A stretch of DNA of 64,000 nucleotides, taken from contig NZ_JABUOU010000004.1 of assembly GCF_013344475.1 (NCBI RefSeq), positions 1-64,000 on the forward strand. Direction: 5' to 3'. The position numbers and the translations under genes are program-made. This stretch comes from Martelella limonii. Its GTDB lineage: Bacteria; Pseudomonadota; Alphaproteobacteria; Rhizobiales; Rhizobiaceae. The notes beneath the pieces are model-generated. The model worked only from the letters and a program-made list of their open reading frames with translations, made no database searches and had not been told where the DNA came from. The stretch's first letter is position 1. Each line of letters begins with the position of its first letter. This document shows positions 18,189-28,347 of the stretch, piece by piece.

Positions 18189-19843
18189 GACTTCGGAAAT
18201 ACGCTGTTCACGTCCTCGTTGTTGTGCTCTTCATTCTGGGTTTCGTCTTCGCCTTCGGCGTCAGCCTCTTCCTCGACAACATCGGCGGCAAGGTCTTCCT
18301 CGGTGATCCAGCCGATGGCGAGACGCGCCTGCACGATCATGTTCTCCGCTTCGACGCGGGAAAGATCGAAGCTCGACAGCGTGCCTTCGAAGCGCTTGGT
18401 CTGGCCGTTCTGGCGCTCGGACCAGCCCACGAGATCGTCGGCAGCGCAGCCGGCGAAGTCTTCCATGGTCTTGATGTCGTCTTCGCCAAGCGCCACCATC
18501 ATGGCAAGCGTCATGCCGTCGATCTGGCGCAGGTCGTCGGAAACGCCGAGTGCGTTGCGCTTCTCGTCCAGCTCGGCCTCGAGACGCTCCAGGTGCTCGC
18601 GGGCGCGCATCTGGATTTCCTGGGCGGTTTCCTCATCGAAGCCCTCGATCGAGGAAATCTCGTCGAGTTCGACATAGGCGAGTTCCTCGATGGCGGCAAA
18701 GCCTTCGGATGCCAGCACCTGGCCGACCATCTCGTCAACATCGAGCGCATCCATGAACAGCTGCGAACGCTCGTTGAACTCCTTCTGGCGGCGCTCCGAT
18801 TCCTCGTTCTCGGTCATGATGTCGATGTCCCAGCCGGTGAGCTGCGAGGCAAGGCGGACATTCTGGCCGCGACGGCCGATCGCCAGCGACAGCTGGTCGT
18901 CCGGCACCACGACGTCGATGCGCTCGGCATCTTCATCCAGCACAACCTTGGCGACTTCTGCCGGCTGCAGCGCATTGACGATGAAGGACGCCGGATCTTC
19001 CGACCACGGAATGATGTCGATCTTCTCGCCCTGAAGTTCGCCGACGACGGCCTGGACGCGGCTACCGCGCATGCCGACGCAGGCGCCGACCGGATCGATC
19101 GACGAATCGGACGAGATCACGGCGATCTTGGCGCGCGAGCCCGGATCGCGGGCAACCGACTTGATGGTGATGATGCCATCGTAGATTTCCGGTACTTCCA
19201 TGGCAAACAGCTTGACCATGAACTGCGGATGGGTGCGCGACAGGAAGATCTGCGGGCCGCGCTGCTCGCGGCGAACGTCGTAGACATAGGCACGAATGCG
19301 GTCGCCATAGCGCGGCACTTCGCGCGGGATCATCTCGTCGCGGCGGATGATGGCTTCGCCACGGCCGAGATCGACAATGACATTGCCGTATTCGACGCGC
19401 TTGACCGTGCCGTTGACGATCTCGCCGATGCGGTCCCGGTATTCGTCGAACTGGCGGTCACGTTCGGCTTCGCGCACCTTCTGGACGATGACCTGCTTGG
19501 CGGACTGGGCGGCGATGCGGCCGAAATCCATCGGCGGCAGCGGATCGGCGATGAAGTCGCCAAGCTTGGCTTCCGGGTTGCGGTCGAGTGCGAGCGCGAG
19601 CGGGATCTGGGTGCCGTAATCCTCGGCTTCATCGACCACTTCGAGCAGGCGCTGCAGGTGGATCTCGCCGGTCTTCGGATTAATGTCGGCGCGGATATTG
19701 GTTTCGGAGCCATACCGCGACTTTGCAGCCTTCTGGATTGCGTCGGCCATCGCGGTCAGAACGATCTCGCGATCGATCGATTTCTCGCGTGCCACTGCAT
19801 CGGCGATCTGCAACAGTTCAAGCCGGTTCGCACTTACTGCCAT
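18185..19843 (-). CDS. nusA: Transcription termination/antitermination factor NusA
   Basis: RNA-polymerase-associated elongation factor of 552 aa. Domains in order are the NusA N-terminal domain (residues 1-130), S1 domain ([21 protein letters not shown]), KH1 and KH2 ([21 protein letters not shown] and [19 protein letters not shown]), two acidic C-terminal helix-hairpin repeats (about 370-510), and a very acidic tail. The extended C-terminal region is usual in alpha- and gammaproteobacteria. Second gene of the rimP operon. Confidence 0.97.
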   Translation of the reverse strand: MAVSANRLELLQIADAVAREKSIDREIVLTAMADAIQKAAKSRYGSETNIRADINPKTGEIHLQRLLEVVDEAEDYGTQIPLALALDRNPEAKLGDFIADPLPPMDFGRIAAQSAKQVIVQKVREAERDRQFDEYRDRIGEIVNGTVKRVEYGNVIVDLGRGEAIIRRDEMIPREVPRYGDRIRAYVYDVRREQRGPQIFLSRTHPQFMVKLFAMEVPEIYDGIITIKSVARDPGSRAKIAVISSDSSIDPVGACVGMRGSRVQAVVGELQGEKIDIIPWSEDPASFIVNALQPAEVAKVVLDEDAERIDVVVPDDQLSLAIGRRGQNVRLASQLTGWDIDIMTENEESERRQKEFNERSQLFMDALDVDEMVGQVLASEGFAAIEELAYVELDEISSIEGFDEETAQEIQMRAREHLERLEAELDEKRNALGVSDDLRQIDGMTLAMMVALGEDDIKTMEDFAGCAADDLVGWSERQNGQTKRFEGTLSSFDLSRVEAENMIVQARLAIGWITEEDLAADVVEEEADAEGEDETQNEEHNNEDVNSVFPKS

Positions 19844-19924
19844 GTTCCTGTCTCCATGTTTATCTGCGCGCCCTCAGGCAAACGCGAATTTCGTGTCACG
19901 CCCGCTTTTCGAAAGCGGCGGCTC

Positions 19925-20536
19925 TCAGTTTTCTTCCGCGTCGCTTTCAACGCCGCTGTCATCTTCGTTTTCGTTGGCGGCCTTTTCCTTGGCCAGCTTG
20001 TCCGCCTTCAGCGCATCGCGGATCAAGTCGTCCGTGAGCACCAGCTTGGCATCGGAAAGCGCCGAAAACGGGATCGTCACCTCGTTCGGCTCGCCATAGG
20101 CAACGCCGTCGCGCAGAAGCGTGAAATTGTCGGCATCCGCTTCGATGATCCGGCCGCGAAAGCGCTTGCGCCCCTCGACGATGACCGAGGTCTCGCATTT
20201 CAGGAGATGCCCCTTCCAACGATAGAAGTCGGACTTGCGTACCATCGGCCGGTCGATGCCGGGCGAGGAGACTTCCAGATGATAGGCGCGATCGATCGGG
20301 TCCTCGACGTCGAGTACCGGCGATACCGCCTTGGAGACCGCTTCGCAGTCTTCCACCGTCATCGTGCCATCGAAACGTTCCGCCATGATCTGGAGCGTCA
20401 GTCCGTTCTGGCCGGAGAGCATTACCCGCACCAGCTTGAAACCGATATCTTCCAGAACCGGCTCGATCATGTCGGCAATCCGCTTGTCGATGCCGGTTTC
20501 CACGATCAGCCGTTCTTCTCTTGCCTTGTCAGCCAT
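19925..20536 (-). CDS. rimP: Ribosome maturation factor RimP
   Basis: Acts in 30S subunit maturation. The 203-aa protein carries the RimP N-terminal alpha/beta domain ([54 protein letters not shown]) and a C-terminal SH3-like domain, then a highly acidic 30-residue extension ([16 protein letters not shown]). First gene of the operon with nusA, ylxR and infB. Expression is probably controlled by the attenuator-like hairpin in its leader. Confidence 0.95.
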   Translation of the reverse strand: MADKAREERLIVETGIDKRIADMIEPVLEDIGFKLVRVMLSGQNGLTLQIMAERFDGTMTVEDCEAVSKAVSPVLDVEDPIDRAYHLEVSSPGIDRPMVRKSDFYRWKGHLLKCETSVIVEGRKRFRGRIIEADADNFTLLRDGVAYGEPNEVTIPFSALSDAKLVLTDDLIRDALKADKLAKEKAANENEDDSGVESDAEEN

Positions 20537-20587
20537 GTCCTCAAATCTGTCCCATCGGGCTTGCGGCGCCCTTTGGCCGCGCCAAAC

Positions 20588-20620
20588 AAAAAAGAGCGGG
20601 TCCGTGCGGCCCCACTCTTC
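20588..20620 (-). terminator. Intrinsic terminator in the rimP leader (rimP-leader attenuator)
   Basis: On the minus strand GAGTGGG pairs with CCCGCTC (one G-T pair), with an inner CCG/CGG helix, followed by six T. It lies about 50 bases upstream of the rimP ATG and downstream of the candidate promoter, so it ends transcripts before the operon begins. A rimP-leader attenuator family is described in alphaproteobacteria; this matches its position and form. Confidence 0.75.
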
Positions 20621-20646
20621 ATCTGACGATCAAGAATTTGAGGCCT

Positions 20647-20674
20647 AGATAACCCCTCGGCCTGAAAATTGCAA
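20647..20674 (-). promoter_or_regulatory. Candidate sigma-70 promoter of the rimP-nusA-infB operon
   Basis: Minus-strand -35 TTGCAA and -10 TTATCT separated by 16 bases. Transcription would begin near 20640 and run through the leader terminator into rimP. Found by eye. Confidence 0.5.
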
Positions 20675-20819
20675 GTTTTATCCTGCCTCAGGCCGTCATC
20701 TGCGGGATATGGTCAATCGCCCGATTTCGGCCCTATACTCATGTTTCGGCAATCAGGCAGCAGTCACAACCGATTCCACTGGTGGCCGCGCGCAAACAAG
20801 AAAATGCCCGGAGGAACCC

Positions 20820-22460
20820 ATGAACAAGGCGACACCCTCGCTTTTCGCCCCATTTGCGCACGGGACCTTCCGCAACATCTGGTTCGCCTCGATCGCCTCC
20901 AATCTCGGCACCATGATCCAGAATGTCGGCGCGGCCTGGATGATGACCTCGATCTCCAAATCCGAGAGCATGGTGGCGCTGGTACAGGCATCGACCACGC
21001 TGCCCGTCATGCTGTTCGCACTTGTCGCCGGCGCGATCGCCGACGGTTATGACAGGCGGCGGGTCATACTGACCGCCCAGAGCTTCATGTTCGCGGTATC
21101 CGTCGCGCTTGCGCTTGCGGCCATCGCCGGCATCATCACGCCATGGATGCTGCTCGCCTTCACCTTCCTGATCGGCAGCGGCAATGCGCTCAACAATCCG
21201 TCCTGGCAGGCCTCCGTGGGTGACATGGTGCCGCGCTCGGATGTGCCGGGCGCTGTGACCCTCAACTCGGTCGGCTTCAACATCACCCGCAGCGTCGGCC
21301 CCGCCTTCGGCGGCACGATCGTTGCAATCGGCGGCGCTGCTGCGGCCTTCGTGGTCAACGCCTTCAGCTATCTCGGCCTTCTGACCGTGATCTACCGCTG
21401 GGATTTCAGACGTCCCGAAAGCCCGCTGCCGCGGGAAAAGATGACCACCGCCATCGGCGCCGGGCTGCGCTATGTGGTGATGTCCCCGAACATCCTGAAA
21501 GTATTGCTGCGTGCCTTCCTGTTCGGCCTTGCAACGGTCTCGGCGCTGGCGCTCCTGCCGCTGGTCGCCCGCGACGTCATCGACGGCGGACCGCAGACCT
21601 TCGGCATCATGCTCGGGGCTTTCGGCATCGGCGCCATCGGCGGCGCTTTCGCCAATGCGCGACTGAGGGCCACGCTTTCCAACGAGGCGATCGTCCGGCT
21701 TGCCTTTCTGGTCTATGGCGCAAGCGCGCTGATCATGGGATGGTCGACATCGCTCATCTTCGACTGCATCGCCCTGTTTGCCGCAGGCGGATGCTGGGTG
21801 CTGGCGCTTTCGCTGTTCAATACGGTGGTGCAGCTCACGACGCCGCGCTGGGTCGTGGGACGCGCACTGTCGCTATACCAGACGGCTGCCTTCGGCGGCA
21901 TGGCGGCTGGGAGCTGGCTCTGGGGCTATGTGGCGGAGGACCTGACCATTACCCATGCGTTCTTCGCCGCAGCCGGCGTTGCCGTGCTCGGCGCTGCAAG
22001 CGGGCTCCTGTTCAAGATGCCGGCGCTTGAGAGCCTGAACCTCGATCCGCTGAACCGGTTCCGCACGCCCGAACCCGCGCTCAACCTGCTCGCCCGCTCA
22101 GGCCCGATCGTGGTCGAGACGCGTTTCGTCATTGCGGGCGCCGATACCGAGGAATTCTTGCGTCTCATGGTGGAGCGCCGGCGCATCCGGCTCCGGGACG
22201 GTGCACGCAAATGGGCTCTGATGCGTGATATCGAGGAGCCCGACATCTGGTTCGAGACCTACCATGCGCCGACCTGGGTCGACTATGTGCGCCACAACCA
22301 GCGCCGCACCCAGGCCGATGCGGAAAACATGGACCGGCTGCGCGAATTGCACCGGGAAGACGGCATGCCGCGCGTGCGGCGGATGATCGAGCGGCAGGCC
22401 ATTCCGCCGCGCGACGTGGTATTCAACCGCCCCTATGACGTCCACCCCCATCATCACTGA
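20820..22460 (+). CDS. MFS_3-family (EntS-like) major facilitator transporter
   Basis: Inner-membrane exporter of 546 aa. The first 415 residues hold about 12 membrane helices with the MFS loop motif GAIADGYDRRRV after helix 2. A soluble C-terminal domain of about 120 residues (from VVETRFVIAGADTEEF to YDVHPHHH), typical of the MFS_3 family, follows. The ATG at 20820 is preceded by GGAGG with ideal spacing. Relatives include the enterobactin exporter EntS, but there are no siderophore genes nearby, so substrate is unknown. Divergent from rimP. Confidence 0.88.
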   Translation: MNKATPSLFAPFAHGTFRNIWFASIASNLGTMIQNVGAAWMMTSISKSESMVALVQASTTLPVMLFALVAGAIADGYDRRRVILTAQSFMFAVSVALALAAIAGIITPWMLLAFTFLIGSGNALNNPSWQASVGDMVPRSDVPGAVTLNSVGFNITRSVGPAFGGTIVAIGGAAAAFVVNAFSYLGLLTVIYRWDFRRPESPLPREKMTTAIGAGLRYVVMSPNILKVLLRAFLFGLATVSALALLPLVARDVIDGGPQTFGIMLGAFGIGAIGGAFANARLRATLSNEAIVRLAFLVYGASALIMGWSTSLIFDCIALFAAGGCWVLALSLFNTVVQLTTPRWVVGRALSLYQTAAFGGMAAGSWLWGYVAEDLTITHAFFAAAGVAVLGAASGLLFKMPALESLNLDPLNRFRTPEPALNLLARSGPIVVETRFVIAGADTEEFLRLMVERRRIRLRDGARKWALMRDIEEPDIWFETYHAPTWVDYVRHNQRRTQADAENMDRLRELHREDGMPRVRRMIERQAIPPRDVVFNRPYDVHPHHH

Positions 22461-22487
22461 GGGGGTGGAGCCCGGGATCACCGGTCT

Positions 22488-23771
22488 TCAGAGCAGTTCC
22501 TGCTTCAGCGCCGGGGTCGGCCAGCAGGTCTGCTGATAGCGGTTTCGTGCCTGCCAGTCGCCGATCGAACGGCGGGTCTTGAAGCCGACCAGGCCGTCCG
22601 CGCCGCCGACGTCATAGCCCATGCCCTCGAGCTTCCTCTGCATGGCCGCCACATCGGAGCGCAGCAGCGTGCCGGTCTTCTGCCACGGCTGCGCGAAGGC
22701 GCCCATGCCATACTGGATCCGGTCGGCAAGATTGCCGACGAAAAGGGCATAGAGGTCGGAATTGTTGTATTCCTTCAGCACGTAGAAATTCGGCGTGACG
22801 ATGAATTCCGGTCCATAGCGGCCCTGCGGCACCAGCATCATGCCGGGCTTGCGCAGTTCCTCTGCCGGAAAGGCCTTGCCGCCGATGCGGGTGATGCCCT
22901 GCTTGGTCCACTGCGAAATCGCCCGCGCATTGTCCGGCCCTTCCTGGGCGCAGGAAACGTTGTCGGGAATAACGGCCTCATAGCCCCAGTCGCGGCCCCG
23001 CTCCCAGCCGTCGCTGGCGAGATGCTTGGCAATGGTCGCAAGCGAATCGGGGACCGAATCCCAGACGTCGATCACGCCGTCGCCATCGAAATCGACGGCA
23101 TAGTTCATGAAGTTCGACGGCATCAGCTGCGGCTGTCCGAAGGCGCCGGCCCACGAAGCCTTGCGCTTGTCGAGGGGTGCTGCACCGCTCTGGATGATCT
23201 GCAGCGCGGCGATGAACTCACGCTGGAACATCTGCTGGCGCGACGAGGTCATGAAGGCCTTGGTGCCGAGTACCTGGAGGATGTCGTACTTCTCCTCCGC
23301 AGCACCATAGCCCATTTCGCGGCCCCAGATCGCCAGCACGATCCGGCCGGGAACGCCGTATTGCGCCTCAATCCGGTCGAGCACCGGCTTGTACTGGTTA
23401 TAGAGCTTTCGTCCCTTGACCGCGAGATAATTCATGTTGTTCTCGCTGAAATAGGGACCGGGTTCGGAAAATTCCGGCTGGGTCTGGCGGCGCTCGGCCG
23501 GCGGCTTGGTGCCGGGCGGCACCAGATCGGGCAGCGACCAGTTGATCGAAAGACCCTGGGTAGACCTGTCGTAGACCGCGGCCGAAACGCCCGATTTCAG
23601 CGCCGCCTGGCGCATGTCGGTGGCAAGCCACTGGCTGAACTGGCGGTCGACGCTTGCCCGGTCATAGGCGTTGGCAACCGAGGAGAACCCGGCCCCCGCA
23701 ATGAAGGCAAGGGCAATCGCACATACGGCGCCAAACAGTCGGATGGCCATCAGCGGGCGGAATCGGGTCAT
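22488..23771 (-). CDS. Lytic murein transglycosylase (MltB family) with peptidoglycan-binding domain
   Basis: Periplasmic enzyme of 427 aa that cleaves peptidoglycan glycan strands to 1,6-anhydro-muropeptides. A signal peptide (LFGAVCAIALAFIAGAGFSSVANA) is followed by the SLT_2 catalytic domain containing IVLAIWGREMGYG (catalytic Glu), QREFIAALQI, and WAGAFGQPQLMPSNFMNYAVDFDGDG. A PG_binding_1 domain (MQRKLEGMGYDVGGADGLVG) lies at the C terminus. Start ATG 23771 has AGGAGA seven bases upstream. Unlike E. coli MltB there is no lipobox, so it is probably soluble. Confidence 0.93.
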   Translation of the reverse strand: MTRFRPLMAIRLFGAVCAIALAFIAGAGFSSVANAYDRASVDRQFSQWLATDMRQAALKSGVSAAVYDRSTQGLSINWSLPDLVPPGTKPPAERRQTQPEFSEPGPYFSENNMNYLAVKGRKLYNQYKPVLDRIEAQYGVPGRIVLAIWGREMGYGAAEEKYDILQVLGTKAFMTSSRQQMFQREFIAALQIIQSGAAPLDKRKASWAGAFGQPQLMPSNFMNYAVDFDGDGVIDVWDSVPDSLATIAKHLASDGWERGRDWGYEAVIPDNVSCAQEGPDNARAISQWTKQGITRIGGKAFPAEELRKPGMMLVPQGRYGPEFIVTPNFYVLKEYNNSDLYALFVGNLADRIQYGMGAFAQPWQKTGTLLRSDVAAMQRKLEGMGYDVGGADGLVGFKTRRSIGDWQARNRYQQTCWPTPALKQELL

Positions 23772-23902
23772 GCACGGTCTCCTTTTTCGCGCGGATTCTC
23801 CAGCAACAGGGTTACTGAACCGTGAATCAAATATGGCCGTTTGCGGGCATTGCAATGGCGCGCATGCCCGTCAAAACGACTGCGATCGGGACCGGGCCTC
23901 TG

Positions 23903-24310
23903 CTATTGCCTGCCGGCTTCCACATCCGGGCCGAAATCATTGGTCTGCGCCTGACCCGGCTTGCAGAACCAGTAGATCAGGACGAACACGCCGATGACCG
24001 TGATGCCGATCAGCTGCCACCAGCCGGTCCGGTTGATGTCATGGAGCCTTCGGGCGCCGATGGCGATGCCGGGAATGAAGGTCACGAGGTTCCAGATACC
24101 GCCGAGATAGCCGACCTTCGCGCCGCCGAACAGAGCCGAATCGATGCCGCTCAGGACGATGGAGATGATCAGCGTCCAGAGGATCCAGAACCAGAACGCG
24201 CCGCGCGACGAGCGGCCGCTGAACAGAACGTAATTCGAAAATGCGAGTTTCAGTGCCTCGACGAATCCCACCTCGCGGTGCTCGCGGCCCACAATCGATG
24301 TCTTGGTCAT
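23903..24310 (-). CDS. DUF805 integral membrane protein
   Basis: A 135-aa inner-membrane protein of unknown function. The family pattern is clear: an N-terminal amphipathic segment (FVEALKLAFSNYVLFSGRSS), RGAFWFWILW starting the first helix, then two more hydrophobic helices, and the ARRLHDINRTGWW motif before the last helix. Upstream of and in the same direction as the transglycosylase gene, 131 bases away. Divergent from uppP. Confidence 0.88.
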   Translation of the reverse strand: MTKTSIVGREHREVGFVEALKLAFSNYVLFSGRSSRGAFWFWILWTLIISIVLSGIDSALFGGAKVGYLGGIWNLVTFIPGIAIGARRLHDINRTGWWQLIGITVIGVFVLIYWFCKPGQAQTNDFGPDVEAGRQ

Positions 24311-24492
24311 GTCTTTCCCCTGTTTTCCCCGTAGACAAGCTACCCCAGGTCAACGCAGACGGCAATTGTTGCCGCGGGCCGGGTCGATGCACGCGCGAAC
24401 CGTCCGGCTTTCCAATTCCGCCGGCTTCCGCTACGAAGCCAGGGGCGCGGTGATGCGCTGAATATGTTCCAGAAGCCGGAGCGGTGACACGC

Positions 24493-25332
24493 ATGACATT
24501 TGGTTGGATCGAAGCTGCCTTTCTCGGCCTGTTGCAGGGGCTCACGGAATTTCTTCCGATCTCCTCCAGCGCCCATCTGCGCATCGCAGGCGCCTTCATG
24601 CCATCCGGCGGAGATCCGGGCGCGGCCTTTACCGCGATCACCCAGATCGGCACCGAGCTTGCGGTCCTCGTCTATTTCTGGTCGGACATCATGCGGATTG
24701 CAAAAGCATGGCTCCGGCATAACCTGCGGATCGGCAGCGGATACAACCGTGCCGACATCCGCATGGGATGGCTGATCATCCTCGGCTCGCTGCCGATCGT
24801 GATCCTCGGGCTCCTGTTCAAGGACGCGATCGAGACCTCGCTGCGCAATCTTTATATCACCGCTGCCATGCTGATCATCTTCGGCATCGTCATGGGCATT
24901 GCCGACCGGATCGGCGCCAAGCGCTACCGGCTCGAGCAACTGACATGGCGCGACGGCATTCTTTTCGGCTTCGCCCAGGCGATGGCGCTGATCCCGGGCG
25001 TGTCGCGCTCCGGCGGCACGATCAGTGCCGGCCTGCTGCTGGGCTATACCCGCGAGGCTGCGGCGCGCTATTCCTTCCTGCTTGCCGTTCCTGCCGTCTT
25101 CGGCTCCGGCTTCTACCAGCTCGTGAAGTCGATCGGCGAAGACAATCCCGTCGGCTGGGGGCCGACCGCGCTTGCCACCGTGATCGCCTTTTTCGTCGGC
25201 TATGCCGTGATCGTGTTCTTCCTGCGGCTGGTCTCGACGCGCAGCTACATGCCCTTCGTCTACTACCGCGTGGCCCTCGGAGCGCTTCTTCTGGTGCTGC
25301 TTTCGACAGGCGTCATCAGCGCAACGGGCTGA
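24493..25332 (+). CDS. uppP: Undecaprenyl-diphosphatase (bacitracin-resistance type)
   Basis: Membrane phosphatase that recycles undecaprenyl diphosphate to the monophosphate lipid carrier for cell-wall synthesis. The 279-aa protein has the two signature motifs [17 protein letters not shown] at the N terminus and [10 protein letters not shown] in the middle, with about eight membrane helices. ATG 24493 is preferred over GTG 24484 because GGAG at 24478-24481 has correct spacing only for the ATG. The gene order uppP-fzlA-queG is shared with other rhizobia. Confidence 0.96.
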   Translation: MTFGWIEAAFLGLLQGLTEFLPISSSAHLRIAGAFMPSGGDPGAAFTAITQIGTELAVLVYFWSDIMRIAKAWLRHNLRIGSGYNRADIRMGWLIILGSLPIVILGLLFKDAIETSLRNLYITAAMLIIFGIVMGIADRIGAKRYRLEQLTWRDGILFGFAQAMALIPGVSRSGGTISAGLLLGYTREAAARYSFLLAVPAVFGSGFYQLVKSIGEDNPVGWGPTALATVIAFFVGYAVIVFFLRLVSTRSYMPFVYYRVALGALLLVLLSTGVISATG

Positions 25333-25449
25333 TGGTCACCCATCATTAATCCTTCGATGGTTAGATAAGCGCGAATTCAATCCCACGACCGGGTCTTGCG
25401 GCGGCTGAAGGCCGACAGCATTTCCCGTGTCCGATGCGACGGAAGCCAG

Positions 25450-26142
25450 ATGTCTACGCTTTATCACCACCCCATGTCCGCCGCCTCGCGCTTCATTCGC
25501 CTGGTCATCGGCGAATATGCGTTCGAGGTCGACCTGATCGAGGAACGCCCGTGGGAAAAACGCAAGGCCTTCCTGACCGCCAATCCTGCGGGCACCCTTC
25601 CCGTCTATGTCGACGACAACATGCGCGCGCTTTGCGGCCCCTTCGTGATCGCCGAATTCATGGACGAGACCCACGGCGTGCTGCAGCGCGAGCGGCGGCT
25701 TCTGGCGGAAGAGCCGTTCCAGCGCGCCGAAATCCGGCGGCTGACCGAGTGGTTCCTGCTGAAGCTTGAACAGGACGTCACCAACCCGCTCTGCCGGGAG
25801 CGCGTCTACAAATTGCAGATGAGCACCGAATATGGCGGCGGCGCGCCCGATTCGCGGGTACTGCGCGCAGCCCGCGCCAATATCCGCCAGCACATGAAAT
25901 ATATCGCTTGGCTTGCGGCAAGCCGCGGATGGCTTGCCGGCAAGCGGATGAGCTATGCCGATCTTGCCGCCGGCGGCGCGATCTCGGCGCTCGATTATCT
26001 GGGTGAAATCAACTGGGACGAGGCGCCCGCCGCCAAGGAATGGTACCAGCGCCTGAAATCGCGCCCGGCCTTCCGCCCACTGCTCGGCGACCGGGTGCGC
26101 GGCGTTGTGCCTGTTTCCCATTATGCCGATCTGGATTTTTAG
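25450..26142 (+). CDS. fzlA: FzlA-like GST-family cell-division protein
   Basis: Glutathione S-transferase-fold protein of 230 aa: thioredoxin-like N domain (STLYHHPMSAASRFIRLVIG, ending NPAGTLPVYVD) and an all-helical C domain. It resembles alphaproteobacterial FzlA, which binds FtsZ and is required for constriction, more than catalytic GSTs; the pattern IEERPWEKRKAFLTANPAG is characteristic. Start ATG 25450 follows GACGGAAG, a plausible ribosome site. Placement between uppP (cell-wall lipid recycling) and queG agrees with the rhizobial arrangement. Assigned by recalled similarity; a generic GST is the alternative. Confidence 0.75.
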   Translation: MSTLYHHPMSAASRFIRLVIGEYAFEVDLIEERPWEKRKAFLTANPAGTLPVYVDDNMRALCGPFVIAEFMDETHGVLQRERRLLAEEPFQRAEIRRLTEWFLLKLEQDVTNPLCRERVYKLQMSTEYGGGAPDSRVLRAARANIRQHMKYIAWLAASRGWLAGKRMSYADLAAGGAISALDYLGEINWDEAPAAKEWYQRLKSRPAFRPLLGDRVRGVVPVSHYADLDF

Positions 26143-26207
26143 ATCCTGAAGCGCCACCTTGAGGAAAGGCCGTCCATCAACGGACGACCCGCGAAAATGG
26201 CGGCGGC

Positions 26208-27347
26208 ATGAACCAGGGATCTGACAAGCTGAAAGCGTTTCTGCTGAAGGAGGCCCGCGCCGAGGGCTTTTCCGAATGCAGAATTGCGCGCGCCGAAGAC
26301 ATGCCGAAGGCAGCGCAGGCGCTTGCCGAAGGCATTGCCAGGGGCCATTTCGGCGAGATGGCCTGGATGGCCGAAACCTTCGAGCGCCGCTCCTCGCCGC
26401 TGAAGCTCTGGCCCGAGGCCCGCTCGGTGATCATGCTGGCGATGAATTATGGCCCAGAGGAAGACCCGCGCCCGCTTCTGGCGCAGAAGGACCGCGCCAA
26501 CATCTCCGTCTATGCCAGAAACCGCGACTATCACGACGTCATCAAGGGCAAGCTGAAGCAGATTGCCGGCAAGCTTGCCGCCCGCTCCGGCGCAGAGGTC
26601 AAGGTGTTCGTCGATACAGCACCGGTGATGGAAAAGCCGCTCGCCGAGAAGGCGGGCATCGGATGGCAGGGCAAGCACACCAATCTGGTCAGCCGGCAGT
26701 TCGGCTCCTGGCTGTTCCTCGGATCGATCTTCACCACGCTTGAGCTCGAACCCGACGCCTCGGAGCGCGATCACTGCGGCTCCTGCCGGGCCTGTCTCGA
26801 TATCTGCCCGACCAATGCCTTTCCGGCGCCCTACACGCTCGATGCCCGCCGCTGCATTTCCTATCTCACGATCGAGCATCACGGCGTCATACCGCTGGAA
26901 TTCCGTACGGCCATGGGCAATCGCATCTATGGCTGCGATGATTGCCTGGCCGCCTGCCCGTGGAACAAGTTCGCAGCGCAATCGGCCGAGATCAAGCTGA
27001 TCGCGCGCGACGACCTCAAGGCGCCGCTTCTTGCCGATTTTCTGGCGCTCGATGACACGGCCTTCCGCGCCCTGTTCTCCGGTTCGCCGATCAAGCGGAT
27101 CGGCCGGAACCGGTTCGTGCGCAATTGCCTGATTGCCGCCGGAAACAGCGGCGACGAAACGCTTGCGGCGCGCTGCAGGCTGCTGCTCGAAGACGAGAGC
27201 CCGGCGGTGCGGTCCATGGCCGTCTGGGCGCTCGCCCGCCTGCTGCCCGGCCGCGAATTTGCCGCATTGGCAAGAACACGCTCGCATGACAGTGAAGAGA
27301 TCGTGCGCAGGGAATGGAAACGTGAGGAGGAAACGCTATGCATCTGA
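26208..27347 (+). CDS. queG: Epoxyqueuosine reductase
   Basis: Iron-sulfur, cobalamin-dependent enzyme that reduces epoxyqueuosine to queuosine in tRNA. The 379-aa sequence has the N-terminal DUF1730 domain ([29 protein letters not shown]), two 4Fe-4S motifs ([16 protein letters not shown] and [13 protein letters not shown]) and a C-terminal HEAT-like region ending in [10 protein letters not shown]. Its last 10 nt overlap the next gene. Starts 65 bases after fzlA, so probably co-transcribed. Confidence 0.96.
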   Translation: MNQGSDKLKAFLLKEARAEGFSECRIARAEDMPKAAQALAEGIARGHFGEMAWMAETFERRSSPLKLWPEARSVIMLAMNYGPEEDPRPLLAQKDRANISVYARNRDYHDVIKGKLKQIAGKLAARSGAEVKVFVDTAPVMEKPLAEKAGIGWQGKHTNLVSRQFGSWLFLGSIFTTLELEPDASERDHCGSCRACLDICPTNAFPAPYTLDARRCISYLTIEHHGVIPLEFRTAMGNRIYGCDDCLAACPWNKFAAQSAEIKLIARDDLKAPLLADFLALDDTAFRALFSGSPIKRIGRNRFVRNCLIAAGNSGDETLAARCRLLLEDESPAVRSMAVWALARLLPGREFAALARTRSHDSEEIVRREWKREEETLCI

Positions 27348-28204
27348 TGATTTTCGGAGCCGGATATTCCGGCAAGGCGATCGCCGCGGCGCTTTCCCAC
27401 TCCACCCGCCATGTCTGCGGCACGACCCGTTCTGCCGAAAAGGCCGCCGACCTGAAGAAGGCCGGCATCACGCCCTTCGTCTTTGACGGCGAGACGATCG
27501 TGCCGGACCTTGGCCACAGGCTCTCCTCGATCACCCATCTTGTGCAATCCATTCCGCCGGGCGCGGATGGCGACGACCTGCTCAACATCGCAAGCCGCAA
27601 CGCCCACAACGACCTGCCGGACCTGCAATGGCTCTGCTATCTCTCGACCGTCGGCGTTTACGGCGATCATGACGGCGCATGGGTGGACGAAACATCGGAA
27701 TGCCGCCCCACATCCGAGCGGTCGAGACAGCGCCTTGCTGCAGAGGAACAATGGCTTGAAACCGGCGAGAAACACGGTCTTCCGGTCGCGATCCTGCGCC
27801 TTTCCGGCATTTACGGGCCGGGCCGCAATCCGTTTCGCAAACTGATGGACGGATCCGCCAAGCGGGTGATCAGGGAAGGTCAGGTTTTCAACCGCATCCG
27901 CGTGGAAGACATCGGCTATGCCGCTGCATTCCTAGCCGAACGCGAAATCGGCGGGATATTCAACGTGACCGACAGCGAGCCTGCGCCCCCGCAGGATGTG
28001 ATCACGGAAGCCGCAAGGCTGATGGGCATAGACCCACCGGCGGAAATCGCCTTCGAAGACGCCGACATGTCGCCGATGGCGCGCTCCTTCTGGGGCGAGA
28101 ACAAGCGGGTCAGCAACGAAAAGCTGCGCAAGCTCGGCTACGAGTTCGAGTTTCCGAATTATCGCCAATCGCTGAAACAGATGTGGGATATGCGGACCTA
28201 CTAG
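27338..28204 (+). CDS. SDR-family NAD(P)-dependent epimerase/oxidoreductase
   Basis: A 288-aa Rossmann-fold protein, extended-SDR or YeeZ-like type. The nucleotide-binding motif is GAGYSGKAI at residues 7-15. [21 protein letters not shown] carries the serine and the tyrosine region, and [14 protein letters not shown] follows. It overlaps queG by 10 nt and is presumably translated with it. Substrate unknown; no sugar or nucleotide pathway genes lie nearby to suggest one. Confidence 0.87.
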   Translation: MHLMIFGAGYSGKAIAAALSHSTRHVCGTTRSAEKAADLKKAGITPFVFDGETIVPDLGHRLSSITHLVQSIPPGADGDDLLNIASRNAHNDLPDLQWLCYLSTVGVYGDHDGAWVDETSECRPTSERSRQRLAAEEQWLETGEKHGLPVAILRLSGIYGPGRNPFRKLMDGSAKRVIREGQVFNRIRVEDIGYAAAFLAEREIGGIFNVTDSEPAPPQDVITEAARLMGIDPPAEIAFEDADMSPMARSFWGENKRVSNEKLRKLGYEFEFPNYRQSLKQMWDMRTY

Positions 28205-28293
28205 CAGGCCCGCAGCGCAACATTGCTGAGCCGCTGCAGAGGTTCCAGCGCTGGCGCGCTGAAACGCCGTGACGTTCATTCGGATCGCAGGCC

Positions 28294-28317
28294 GCCTCTC
28301 CCGGCATCGGGAGAGGC
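28294..28317. terminator. GC-rich hairpin between convergent genes
   Basis: A 10-bp perfect stem GCCTCTCCCG/CGGGAGAGGC with a four-base loop, between the convergent SDR and TPR genes. Neither strand has a T-run after it, so it may act as a transcript-end stabiliser or weak terminator rather than a classical one. Confidence 0.45.
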
Positions 28318-28347
28318 TTGAAAGACACGGCCCGTCCGGAACGAGGC

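Noticed and set aside
28294-28317. Hairpin considered as a strong bidirectional terminator
   Set aside because: Neither side carries a T-run, so it was listed only as a low-confidence hairpin.
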